A stretch of DNA of 10,651 nt from Coemansia sp. RSA 922 (Eukaryota > Kickxellomycota > Kickxellomycetes > Kickxellales > Kickxellaceae). Position numbers and translations under genes: made by a program. Location: contig JANBQS010000900.1 in NCBI GenBank assembly GCA_027577415.1, positions 1 to 10,651 of the forward strand, in the 5' to 3' direction. Under the pieces are notes generated by a model, which saw only the letters and a list, made by a program, of their open reading frames with translations, ran no database searches and was not told the DNA's origin. The stretch's first letter is position 1. Each line of letters starts with the position of its first letter. Of this stretch, positions 1 to 6,132 are shown one piece after another.

Positions 1-1823
1 TAGCACAGATTGTGCGCCATCATAATCGACGGGTACAGCGACGCAAAGTCAAGCGTGGCGATTGGCAGGTCGTAATAACCGCGCTTAGGCTCGATAACCG
101 TAGCGCCCTCGTACTGGCCATCGCCGCCCTGAGACTCTATCACAGGGACGACTAGGTCCTGACAAGAAGAGTGGCGGAACAGCTGGCTAACAACCTTGAT
201 CTGCTGGCCACGCGACAGCAGATAGTTGAACGGTACACCCGTTACACGCGCCATCTCCATGGAGTTGACCAAAAACATCAGCTTGTCGACCAGTCGCTGG
301 GGCAAGAAGGCGTCCTTCAAGCAGTACACGGCCAACCGCCGACGAGTTTCGGGACTCTCGTTTTGCAAGTCGGTAATAATCGAGTACGGGACGTCCTCCT
401 TCTGCTCGCCTAGAAACTTTGCCGAAACCGCATTGAGCGAGAACGAGCGCAGCTTGTATTCGCGACGCATAGCCGCCAGGACGTCAAATTGGACGCGCCC
501 TTCCATGTTGATGACTTTAGAGTCGCGAGTGCCATAGGCCTTGCTCGAAAAGTGCGCATTGCCGACCTTGGTCGCGACGTCCCTGATGCGACCCAAGAAG
601 GGGAACTTTGTAACGCGAAGCGCCTCTGCACGATCCAGCAAGTACGGAAGATCAAAGTCGGTAGTGTTATAGCCGATAATAACATCGGGATCGCACGCCT
701 GTACAAACTGCGACCACCTTAACAGCATCTCGCCCTCGTCTTGGAAGCTCAGTACGTGGACGCCAGGAATGGGCGCGCATGTGTCTAGCGTAAAGACATT
801 GCGAATGAACGGCTGCTTCTGTCCCTGCAGAGTGACGACGTTGGCGATCTGGATAACAGGGTCGGTCTTGGCTTCTGGAAAAATACCCGGCCGACCAGCG
901 CACTCAATATCGAGGCTAAGAATTCGCAGCGGAGCGACCTTTGACCAGTCGCCAACCGGCTCGTGCGCTATGAGGTCTTTATATTCGATATCGACCTCAT
1001 ATTGGCAAAACGTGCTGCGCTTGCTTCGCACGCTGTACTTGCCAGCTGGGAGCTCGACCCAGCTGGCGCCAACAATGTCCGTGTCCACCATAAACCGGAT
1101 AGTGTATTCAAGGTTAGTCTCGTACGCCGTTCCCGAATACAAGCCGACGCCGGGGACGTTGAAACCACGCTTGACCACTTGGCTCAGCGGCCGCATGAGC
1201 TTGGGATTGCGTACACTAATCTTGAAAAACGGCGCCTTGGAGTTTCCGTGGTACCCAAATAATGGCTCTTTCATGCACATGTCGATGGCGACGACCGCGT
1301 CACCGGAGTTACCGCCACCCGCAGCGCTTTGAGCCAGGCGGTTGAGCTCAGCAATCACCTGCGGCACATGCTCCTCCTTGAAGCCGTCGGGAGCCGGGCA
1401 ATAAAAGTAGGGAAAGAAGCCCTGTACGTAGCAAACGATAGAGTGACCGTCCTCAGTCACGCCGAACAGACGGGACGCGACGGCGTTGCGAGAGGGGTTG
1501 TGCTCCTGGTCGATCTCCATCTGCTGGAACACTAGGTTTGTGGTCTGTGGATCCAACGGCGGGGCCTCTGGGCGCGGCCATATCGCAGTGGGGTCGCTGA
1601 CATGAGCGTCCTCAAGCTCGAACTTTTCCAGCACCATGGCAAAGTCGGCGGGCAGCTCGTCGTTGGATGCATCGTCCAAAAGAACGCTGCCGGTTTGTGA
1701 CTTTGCTTTGTTCAGTCGCGCGCGCTTATTCTGAGCCATTTGCGAGCTCGCTGTTGGCGCCGCAGCAGCGGAATGTGTGGTCTGCTTATTAAAGCCGCAC
1801 GCTGTGTCCTTGGCGTCAGACAT
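1..1823 (-). CDS. POL3: DNA polymerase delta catalytic subunit, N-terminal part (cut by window edge)
   Basis: Family-B replicative polymerase that copies the lagging strand with PCNA and proofreads with a 3'-5' exonuclease. The frame is open on the minus strand from ATG 1823-1821 to the window edge (607 residues, no intron). Visible motifs: ExoI LSLDIECAGR (D305, E307), ExoII IIGYNTTDFDLPYLL (D391), ExoIII YCLKDAFLP (Y500, D504), then polymerase motif A LDFASLYPS (D592). All exonuclease carboxylates are present, so proofreading should be active. Spacing matches yeast and human delta to within roughly 10-15 residues. The N-terminus (1-60) is Ala/Ser/Lys-rich with an NLS-like NKRARLNK; Met29 is a possible alternative start. 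The rest of the palm, fingers, thumb and Fe-S C-terminus lie outside the window. Identification is very secure. Confidence 0.97.
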   Translation of the reverse strand, partial: MSDAKDTACGFNKQTTHSAAAAPTASSQMAQNKRARLNKAKSQTGSVLLDDASNDELPADFAMVLEKFELEDAHVSDPTAIWPRPEAPPLDPQTTNLVFQQMEIDQEHNPSRNAVASRLFGVTEDGHSIVCYVQGFFPYFYCPAPDGFKEEHVPQVIAELNRLAQSAAGGGNSGDAVVAIDMCMKEPLFGYHGNSKAPFFKISVRNPKLMRPLSQVVKRGFNVPGVGLYSGTAYETNLEYTIRFMVDTDIVGASWVELPAGKYSVRSKRSTFCQYEVDIEYKDLIAHEPVGDWSKVAPLRILSLDIECAGRPGIFPEAKTDPVIQIANVVTLQGQKQPFIRNVFTLDTCAPIPGVHVLSFQDEGEMLLRWSQFVQACDPDVIIGYNTTDFDLPYLLDRAEALRVTKFPFLGRIRDVATKVGNAHFSSKAYGTRDSKVINMEGRVQFDVLAAMRREYKLRSFSLNAVSAKFLGEQKEDVPYSIITDLQNESPETRRRLAVYCLKDAFLPQRLVDKLMFLVNSMEMARVTGVPFNYLLSRGQQIKVVSQLFRHSSCQDLVVPVIESQGGDGQYEGATVIEPKRGYYDLPIATLDFASLYPSIMMAHNLC

Positions 1824-2116
1824 TGGAAATTCGCGCACTTATTATCGAGTGTAGGTTGGATAAAGTTAAATTGATAAACACAAGAGGAGGAATTTGCTGT
1901 TGCGACGATAAAAGAGAGAGAGAAAAGCATGTCGCATAAACAAGAGCGAACACCGCGTTGCGATCTGTTTCGCTAGAGCTGGCACGCGCGGCAGTTTCGC
2001 GTTATGCAGATTATCTTAATCTTGCGCTCCACTTTACTAACCTCGCCTCAAAGGCAGTACAGACATGCTTTCTGCTTCGTGATCTATTTTATATTCTCCT
2101 CTTGTGTCTTACGACG
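1824..2116. promoter_or_regulatory. Divergent promoter region between POL3 and the SIVA-like gene
   Basis: A 293-nt gap between the POL3 start (leftward) and the SIVA-like start (rightward). It holds an (AG)5 tract at 1913-1922, which reads as a pyrimidine tract upstream of POL3, and a cluster of CG-containing hexamers at 1968-2002 (separate entry). An open frame runs upstream of the SIVA-like ATG from 1958, but its start is an AGG-rich, non-conserved stretch and I treat it as 5' leader. No clear TATA box was seen. Confidence 0.5.
1968..2002. promoter_or_regulatory. Cluster of G1/S (MBF/E2F-like) motifs
   Basis: TTTCGCT at 1968-1974, ACGCGC at 1984-1989 and TTTCGCGT at 1995-2002 lie within 35 nt. 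The last reads ACGCGAAA on the POL3 strand, which fits both the ACGCG core of fungal MBF sites and the CRCGAAA form of SBF sites. Replication genes such as POL3 are classic targets of these factors. The motif match is seen directly; the function is inferred. Confidence 0.4.
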
Positions 2117-2521
2117 ATGCCCATTAAGCGGAAACTCGATCTGGATGAAGGCGACGATGCTGGAGGCAATGGCGGCGGATACACAGACTGTACACCACAC
2201 AAGACGACAAACAGGGGTCAAACAGTCGATGCCGCCAGCAAAACACAAATGCTATTAAAGTTTGGACAGGTTCTTCAAGCACAAAAATCGAGAGCAGCCA
2301 AACAAGCACCAGAGCCAGTCAGCGATGATGTGCTTTGCTCCTGTTGTCCCACAGCTGGAAAGCAGGCAGCCGTAGGCCGCTGTAGCTACTGTAGTCGTGT
2401 GCTATGTGTTGGATGTCAGAACCAGTGCTGCTGCTGCGGACAGAACTTTTGTTCGATGTGCTCTACCCTTGACTACGCAGAGTACGAGACACGAGCAGTA
2501 TGTCTGGACTGCAGCCGCTAA
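2117..2521 (+). CDS. SIVA-like zinc-binding cysteine-rich protein
   Basis: 134-residue protein whose C-terminal half carries six CxxC pairs: C74/C77, C89/C92, C97/C100, C104/C107, C112/C115 and C129/C132. The order and spacing match, as I recall the family, the C-terminal zinc region of the apoptosis regulator Siva, which also has six such pairs ending in a short tail. The start MPIKRK also resembles the MPKR start of Siva. The start at 2117 was preferred over the longer open frame from 1958 because the added 53 residues show no conservation and no ATG-initiated start of their own. Residues 1-70 are acidic, Gly-rich and probably disordered; QMLLKFG (44-50) may correspond to the QMLI-type segment before the zinc region of Siva. 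No intron. It shares a promoter region with POL3 and converges on NOP10. Its role outside animals is unknown to me. Confidence 0.8.
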   Translation: MPIKRKLDLDEGDDAGGNGGGYTDCTPHKTTNRGQTVDAASKTQMLLKFGQVLQAQKSRAAKQAPEPVSDDVLCSCCPTAGKQAAVGRCSYCSRVLCVGCQNQCCCCGQNFCSMCSTLDYAEYETRAVCLDCSR

Positions 2522-2611
2522 ACACAAAAAGACATTTTGTACTCCTTCAGCCACGATAGCCAAGTATTTTTTATTATTATATCGAAGGCTTTGAAAATGT
2601 ATCGCTGCCGT
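2522..2611. other. Convergent 3' intergenic region, SIVA-like / NOP10
   Basis: 90 nt between two facing stop codons. It contains an AT-rich stretch at 2567-2581 likely to serve 3'-end formation, and a small stem-loop, ACAAAA (2524-2529) pairing with TTTTGT (2535-2540). The two transcripts' 3' UTRs almost certainly overlap here. Confidence 0.45.
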
Positions 2612-2806
2612 CTAAACCTTGATCTCGGCCTGCTGTGTCGGGAGAATGCCGAAGCGACGCTTGACAGTCACGCGCTGCCGGGAGTACTTGTCATCGGGCG
2701 AGAACCGGGCTGGGTGAGCCGACTTTGTGATCTGTCCATCAGTCGTGACCTTCTTCAGCGTGTAGACGCGCTTGCCACTGGCGTCCTCGGTAAACATAAG
2801 ATGCAT
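2612..2806 (-). CDS. NOP10: H/ACA ribonucleoprotein complex subunit NOP10
   Basis: A complete 64-residue frame, the usual length of eukaryotic NOP10. The core YTLKK (residues 15-19) and the block [17 protein letters not shown] (about 29-45) are near-identical to the human and yeast proteins, and the tail [12 protein letters not shown] follows as expected. NOP10 binds the Cbf5/dyskerin pseudouridine synthase and, with Gar1 and Nhp2, forms the H/ACA snoRNP that modifies rRNA and snRNA in the nucleolus. The zinc-ribbon cysteines of archaeal NOP10 are absent, as in other eukaryotes. No intron. It points away from the coiled-coil gene, so 2807 to about 2976 is probably a shared promoter. Identification is very secure. 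Confidence 0.97.
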   Translation of the reverse strand: MHLMFTEDASGKRVYTLKKVTTDGQITKSAHPARFSPDDKYSRQRVTVKRRFGILPTQQAEIKV

Positions 2807-3110
2807 TTTGGGTAAATAAATTCAAAAAAGACTTTAATACAAATAGAGTATGTTTAATTCGACACAAGCGAGAGCCAGGATGCCGCGTATATTCAAAGCT
2901 TGAATCAAAAAAATGTTCTCGTTCAAATTTTCGATCAGATGATCCGCTAGATCACCAACGCAATGTGCTGAATGCTATGCTGCATATAGCCGACTCGCTT
3001 CAGGTAGTCTTTGTGCAAGACGAAGACGCAATGTCGCATCCTTGCAAAGCAGTTTGTTCGCATTTCTGACCACACTACTGTAGACCCTTGTGTAGCTCAT
3101 ATTCTTAGTA
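2807..3110. other. Intergenic/5' region between NOP10 and the coiled-coil gene
   Basis: AT-rich just upstream of NOP10, with an A7 run at 2907-2913. On the plus strand one frame stays open from about 2820 to 3067 and contains an ATG at 2977 (MLHIADSLQ). A splice from 3003 (cag|gtagtc) to 3096 (tgtgtag|c) would join it in frame to the coiled-coil gene. I cannot tell whether this is a true first exon or leader; the donor is weak. No TATA box or RNA gene was recognised. Confidence 0.35.
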
Positions 3111-4125
3111 ATGTCAGTGCACAAGTCGTTTCTAGATGGCGCCATTGACACGCCGTGGCTTGGAGGGCAGATGTCAGGAAGCAACTCGCAAAATGATACT
3201 CTGGTAAGAACAGCCGTTCACCTGTGTCGTGTGCTAGTTGTTGCTTGTATAACATGACACGCCTAACATTGAATAGCGCGGATGTAGTACGATACACAGT
3301 CACAGATATCTGGAAGGGCAGATTATTCGTATCCACGACAGCAAACCACAGGTAAGAGTGGAGTAGGGCTAAAAAGAGTGCGTACTACCCAAAACAACAC
3401 ATTGAAGTATGTATTCTAATACTGGCTTGCCGCTGAACTACTTTAAATAAGCAATTTTAGTACAGTCAGATGACAGCAGGCGCTTGCACCAGGGCCAAAA
3501 GACGCTAAAGCGTACAATTGATCGTGCAAGCCAAGACTCAGCATCGTCGTTTTCATCGCTCCATGAAAAAGTGAGCAGACTCAATCTGAGTATTAGTGAC
3601 CTACATTCTGACTTGAAGCGACTGGAGCGAGTAGTAGTTTGCAACAACGAGCCCGCACGTACTAGCGCAGTTGATATGGAGATCAAATTGAGCAATATTG
3701 GTAAGTGCTACAAATTTTAATGTTGCTCATGGCGCTTGATAACTAACTCTCTGCTCAATTTTACATGGTCACTAATTGTCGCTGACAATCTAGTACACGG
3801 TATTGAAGCCAACATTCGCTCTGCTATATCCGAGACCGTATCTGTGTCAATTGAAAAACGACTATGCAATGAGCTCGGACAAGCAGAACGCAGACTTGGA
3901 ACGCAACTGGGCACTGTTAAAGAGGACATTGCTCAAGCCCAGTCTGCCATAGCTAGTCTTGCCAGCGACCTCAAAGCCATGGTTTCAGACTTGCAAGACG
4001 AGATCAAGGCTTGTCAGCCAGTAGCAAGTTCTGTTTCGAATCAGCCTTGTGCGACAGCCCAGGTAAGATATAAAGAACTTCAATTTTGCGACGGCAGTCA
4101 AGCCATATATTCATTGCTGAACTTT

Positions 4126-4172
<47 letters not shown>

Positions 4173-4529
4173 ACTAACTATTGGCACACGTAGAATATCC
4201 AGCCATCGTCATTGCATACTAGCGGCCAGCTACTGCCAATGTCACTTGGCGACATGCCATTGCTGCCATTTTCTCAGCCTGACCAACTGGGCGCTCCACC
4301 TCCTCCACTGTCGCTGCAACTGCCCTTATTGGAGCTGGCCCCGTTGCCTGTTACGACAAACACAAACTTTGTTTCGGTCTACCACTTTATCCAAGAGCCG
4401 CGCACTGCCTGCAGCTCAATGTTTGCTATCACTGATGCCATGAAGCGCGTTGGCAGCCAGTTCCCATGCAGGGTCGAGGGAGGCTGGCCCGTGCCACTTA
4501 TCAAAGACAAGCGCTTCAAAAAGCGATGA
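3111..4529 (+). CDS. Unrecognised coiled-coil protein with at least four introns
   Basis: Preferred exons are 3111-3203, 3288-3351, 3461-3700, 3794-4062 and 4194-4529. They join without a stop into 333 residues (1002 nt). Donors are gtaaga, gtaaga, gtaagt and gtaaga; all acceptors are TAG. The last three exons are solid, the first two are not. Residues 1-60 are polar and probably disordered. Regions 86-110 and 136-203 show heptad-spaced Leu/Ile/Val and should form coiled coils. Residues about 235-275 are Pro/Leu-rich, and the C-terminus is basic (KDKRFKKR). No catalytic motif, signal peptide or membrane segment was seen, and I do not recognise the family. Five exons in 1.4 kb contrasts with the intronless POL3 part, NOP10, SIVA-like and SDHAF4 genes. 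Such structure plus coiled coils recalls meiotic accessory factors, but that is only a guess. It ends 45 nt before the first SDHAF4 ATG. Confidence 0.55.
4063..4193 (+). other. Intron 4 of the coiled-coil gene, containing a microsatellite
   Basis: 131-nt intron with donor gtaaga at 4063, branch-like CACTAAC at 4172-4178 (branch A at 4177) and acceptor cacacgtag ending at 4193, 16 nt after the branch point. Splicing joins CAG to AAT in phase 0. The pyrimidine tract is the (CT)21 repeat just upstream of the branch site. If retained, the intron has no in-frame stop and the downstream frame shifts, ending at 4443. Confidence 0.75.
4129..4170 (+). repeat. (CT)21 dinucleotide microsatellite
   Basis: 42 nt of uninterrupted CT inside intron 4 of the coiled-coil gene, directly 5' of the branch-point motif. 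It is the longest simple repeat in the window. Confidence 0.98.
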
Positions 4530-4574
4530 TCGCATGAATCTCTCTTTCACTTCCTTTTCTTATTTTCAAATTTA

Positions 4575-5012
4575 ATGCCCTTTTCGAATTCGATGATTTT
4601 CAGCTATCGGTATATGAATACTCTTGTGTTTCAGCGTCGCTGCATACGCGCTGCCACACGTTATCAGGTAACGCGTGCATTTGGCGCATTCACAGTGCAG
4701 AAGAAGAATGACGACTCGGGTGCAAAATCGCCATTTACAAATGCGCCAGGGCCGCTGCCGCTTGGAGACGCAAAGGAGCAAGCGCGGATTTCAAAAATGA
4801 TCCAAAAGGTTAATCAAGCCAACACGCCTCCGCCGGGCTTGACGCCAGAGCAATTGGAAGAGTTCTATGAGGCTGTTAAGGACGACTCGGATGTCCTCAA
4901 GCCATTTCCAAACAACACCAATCCAACTACTGGCGAGGTAAACGGACCACGGGGCCCTGAGCCGACCCGGTTTGGCGACTGGGAGCGCAAAGGCCGCGTG
5001 TCGGACTTTTAA
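4575..5012 (+). CDS. SDHAF4: Succinate dehydrogenase assembly factor 4, mitochondrial
   Basis: Small matrix chaperone (Sdh8 in yeast) that binds the flavinylated SDHA/Sdh1 subunit and promotes assembly of respiratory complex II. The diagnostic C-terminal block is complete: FPNNTNP, then [17 protein letters not shown] and the final RVSDF, which matches the DUF1674/SDHAF4 signature ending at the stop codon. The longest frame gives 145 residues from ATG 4575. I think the third in-frame ATG (4614) is likelier, because [16 protein letters not shown] is a typical Arg-rich amphipathic mitochondrial presequence; that would give 132 residues. Met7 at 4593 is also possible. Residues about 45-115 are polar, with a Pro-rich linker. 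No intron. It lies 45-84 nt downstream of the coiled-coil gene in tandem and converges on PIG-P 54 nt away, so its promoter must be very short or overlap the upstream 3' end. Confidence 0.95.
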   Translation: MPFSNSMIFSYRYMNTLVFQRRCIRAATRYQVTRAFGAFTVQKKNDDSGAKSPFTNAPGPLPLGDAKEQARISKMIQKVNQANTPPPGLTPEQLEEFYEAVKDDSDVLKPFPNNTNPTTGEVNGPRGPEPTRFGDWERKGRVSDF

Positions 5013-5066
5013 CGCAAACTCTACTTGAACTATCATAATGTACATTATTATTATTATCATCACTGC
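5013..5066. terminator. Convergent 3' region SDHAF4 / PIG-P with a 14-nt palindrome
   Basis: 54-nt AT-rich gap between facing stop codons. It holds the perfect palindrome ATAATGTACATTAT (5035-5048) followed by ATT repeats. The palindrome places TGTA in the 3' UTR of both transcripts, a sequence used by cleavage-factor and PUF-type proteins. A role in bidirectional 3'-end formation is inferred. Confidence 0.4.
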
Positions 5067-5852
5067 CTACTGGTAGAGACACATGTTTACTAGAGATATT
5101 GGCAAGTCACCGATCGGCGGAATGCCGCCGACTTCGTCGCAGAAGAACCTGTCGGCGCAGTTCATCTCGCTTGGCAACAGCGACTGCGAGTCTGTGATGT
5201 TGTTGATCGAGTTTAGCAGCGGGGTGTGGTACATGTTAGCAGCCATATTGAAAAGGAATATGGCCGCCACTGCCGACATCCACCAGGCAGGCATGGCCAG
5301 GGCCCAGTAGCGCTCAGGATAGTAAGTGATTCCGGCGGCCTCCAGGACCGGATCTGGCAAGTAGGCCCACAACAGATACACTGCAAAGGTCGTCAGGGAT
5401 ACCAAGTACACGACAAAGCCATAGTACTCGAATGTCGGTGTTTTGGCCATCATAGATGCTCCAGCCGCCGATGACGGCGAACTAGGGCGAGACTCGAGTA
5501 TTCCAACTGACTCTTGCTCGTGCCGCATCGACGACATTGAAGATATGGAGCGCAGGCTCGCTGCGCTTCGGTGAACTGACGCGGGATCACCCGAGTGGTG
5601 ACCGCCAAAGCTGCTTGGTTGCAAGTATGTGTTCTGGTCGAGTAAAGGGCGGCCACGAGGCATCCCGCTATGGCTTGATGTGTGGATTGGGCCGGAATTG
5701 CCTGCTGTGCTGCTGCCGCTACTGCCAGCAAAGGTGCCTTCTTCAGTTACGGCGGTAGCGATATCGTTAGCGCTGGCGTTGGCACCACTCTTGCTTGCGG
5801 GCCCTCGACGTGGAGCACTGTGGTAGTATCGCAGAGGAGCATACATGCTCAT
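5067..5852 (-). CDS. GPI19: PIG-P / Gpi19, subunit of GPI-N-acetylglucosaminyltransferase
   Basis: 261-residue protein from ATG 5852-5850; Met3 at 5846 is an alternative. The open frame extends 9 codons further but without an ATG. The C-terminal half is a PIG-P domain: EYYGFVVYLVSL opens TM1 (about 142-163), then a lumenal-type loop with GITYYPERYWALAMP, then TM2 (about 172-196), then the conserved HTPLLNSINNITD and the tail GGIPPIGDLPISLVN. PIG-P is part of the ER enzyme that transfers GlcNAc from UDP-GlcNAc to phosphatidylinositol, the first step of GPI-anchor synthesis. Human and yeast proteins are about 134-160 residues. Here about 140 residues of Ser/Gly/Ala-rich, probably disordered sequence precede the domain. 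Single exon. It shares a promoter region with SEC11. Identification is secure; the exact N-terminus is less so. Confidence 0.93.
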   Translation of the reverse strand: MSMYAPLRYYHSAPRRGPASKSGANASANDIATAVTEEGTFAGSSGSSTAGNSGPIHTSSHSGMPRGRPLLDQNTYLQPSSFGGHHSGDPASVHRSAASLRSISSMSSMRHEQESVGILESRPSSPSSAAGASMMAKTPTFEYYGFVVYLVSLTTFAVYLLWAYLPDPVLEAAGITYYPERYWALAMPAWWMSAVAAIFLFNMAANMYHTPLLNSINNITDSQSLLPSEMNCADRFFCDEVGGIPPIGDLPISLVNMCLYQ

Positions 5853-5944
5853 GTAAAGCAGACAACCAAGATAGAGCAATTAAAAGAGACAACGAACACA
5901 ATTCGAGGAGAAAGAAGAAAAGGGTTGTGCAATTTCGAGAAATG

Positions 5945-5957
5945 CACGTGGGCCAAT
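5945..5957 (+). promoter_or_regulatory. E-box CACGTG next to a CCAAT box
   Basis: CACGTG (5945-5950) is separated from CCAAT (5953-5957) by only GG. CACGTG is the core of bHLH factors such as Cbf1; CCAAT is bound by the HAP/NF-Y complex. It lies 93 nt upstream of the PIG-P ATG. The sequences are seen directly; factor use is inferred. Confidence 0.45.
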
Positions 5958-5993
5958 AGCCTTGCCTGACGTGTTTGTGGGGATTAGCGGTTT

Positions 5994-6005
5994 CCAGTTA
6001 ACTGG
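5994..6005. promoter_or_regulatory. 12-nt perfect palindrome CCAGTTAACTGG
   Basis: A perfect inverted repeat that contains two overlapping Myb-type cores (TAACTG on each strand). It sits near the midpoint of the PIG-P/SEC11 divergent promoter. A dimer-binding site is plausible but unproven. Confidence 0.35.
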
Positions 6006-6040
6006 TAGTGCTGGCATTATTTTTTTTTCAGGCGTATTTA

Positions 6041-6046
6041 ACGCGT
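6041..6046. promoter_or_regulatory. ACGCGT (MCB-like) hexamer
   Basis: Exact MluI cell-cycle box sequence 87 nt upstream of the SEC11 ATG, followed directly by a pyrimidine tract. A single copy could be chance. Confidence 0.25.
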
Positions 6047-6132
6047 CGGTTTCTCTCTCTCTTTTCTTTTGCTCTTATCTGTTACATTAATCGCTTTATA
6101 CTCACACACATTTACATATTCTTACGAGAGCT

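Larger units (their letters stand above)
5853..6132. promoter_or_regulatory. Divergent promoter region between PIG-P and SEC11
   Basis: 280 nt holding four notable sites: CACGTG at 5945-5950 with CCAAT at 5953-5957, the perfect palindrome CCAGTTAACTGG at 5994-6005, a T9 run at 6020-6028, and ACGCGT at 6041-6046. A pyrimidine tract including (TC)5 (6052-6061) follows and lies about 70 nt before the SEC11 ATG. No gene was seen inside. Confidence 0.55.

Noticed and set aside
1958..2116. N-terminal extension of the SIVA-like protein
   Set aside because: The added residues begin without an ATG, look like leader and contain the putative POL3 promoter motifs; the Siva-like MPIKRK start is downstream.
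4668..4695. Possible intron in the SDHAF4 presequence (cag|gtaacg ... cacag)
   Set aside because: Only about 28 nt, too short for a spliceosomal intron here, and the frame reads through without a stop.
6020..6028. T9 run as the poly-A tail of a minus-strand retroposon
   Set aside because: No matching direct repeat was found on either side within several hundred nucleotides.
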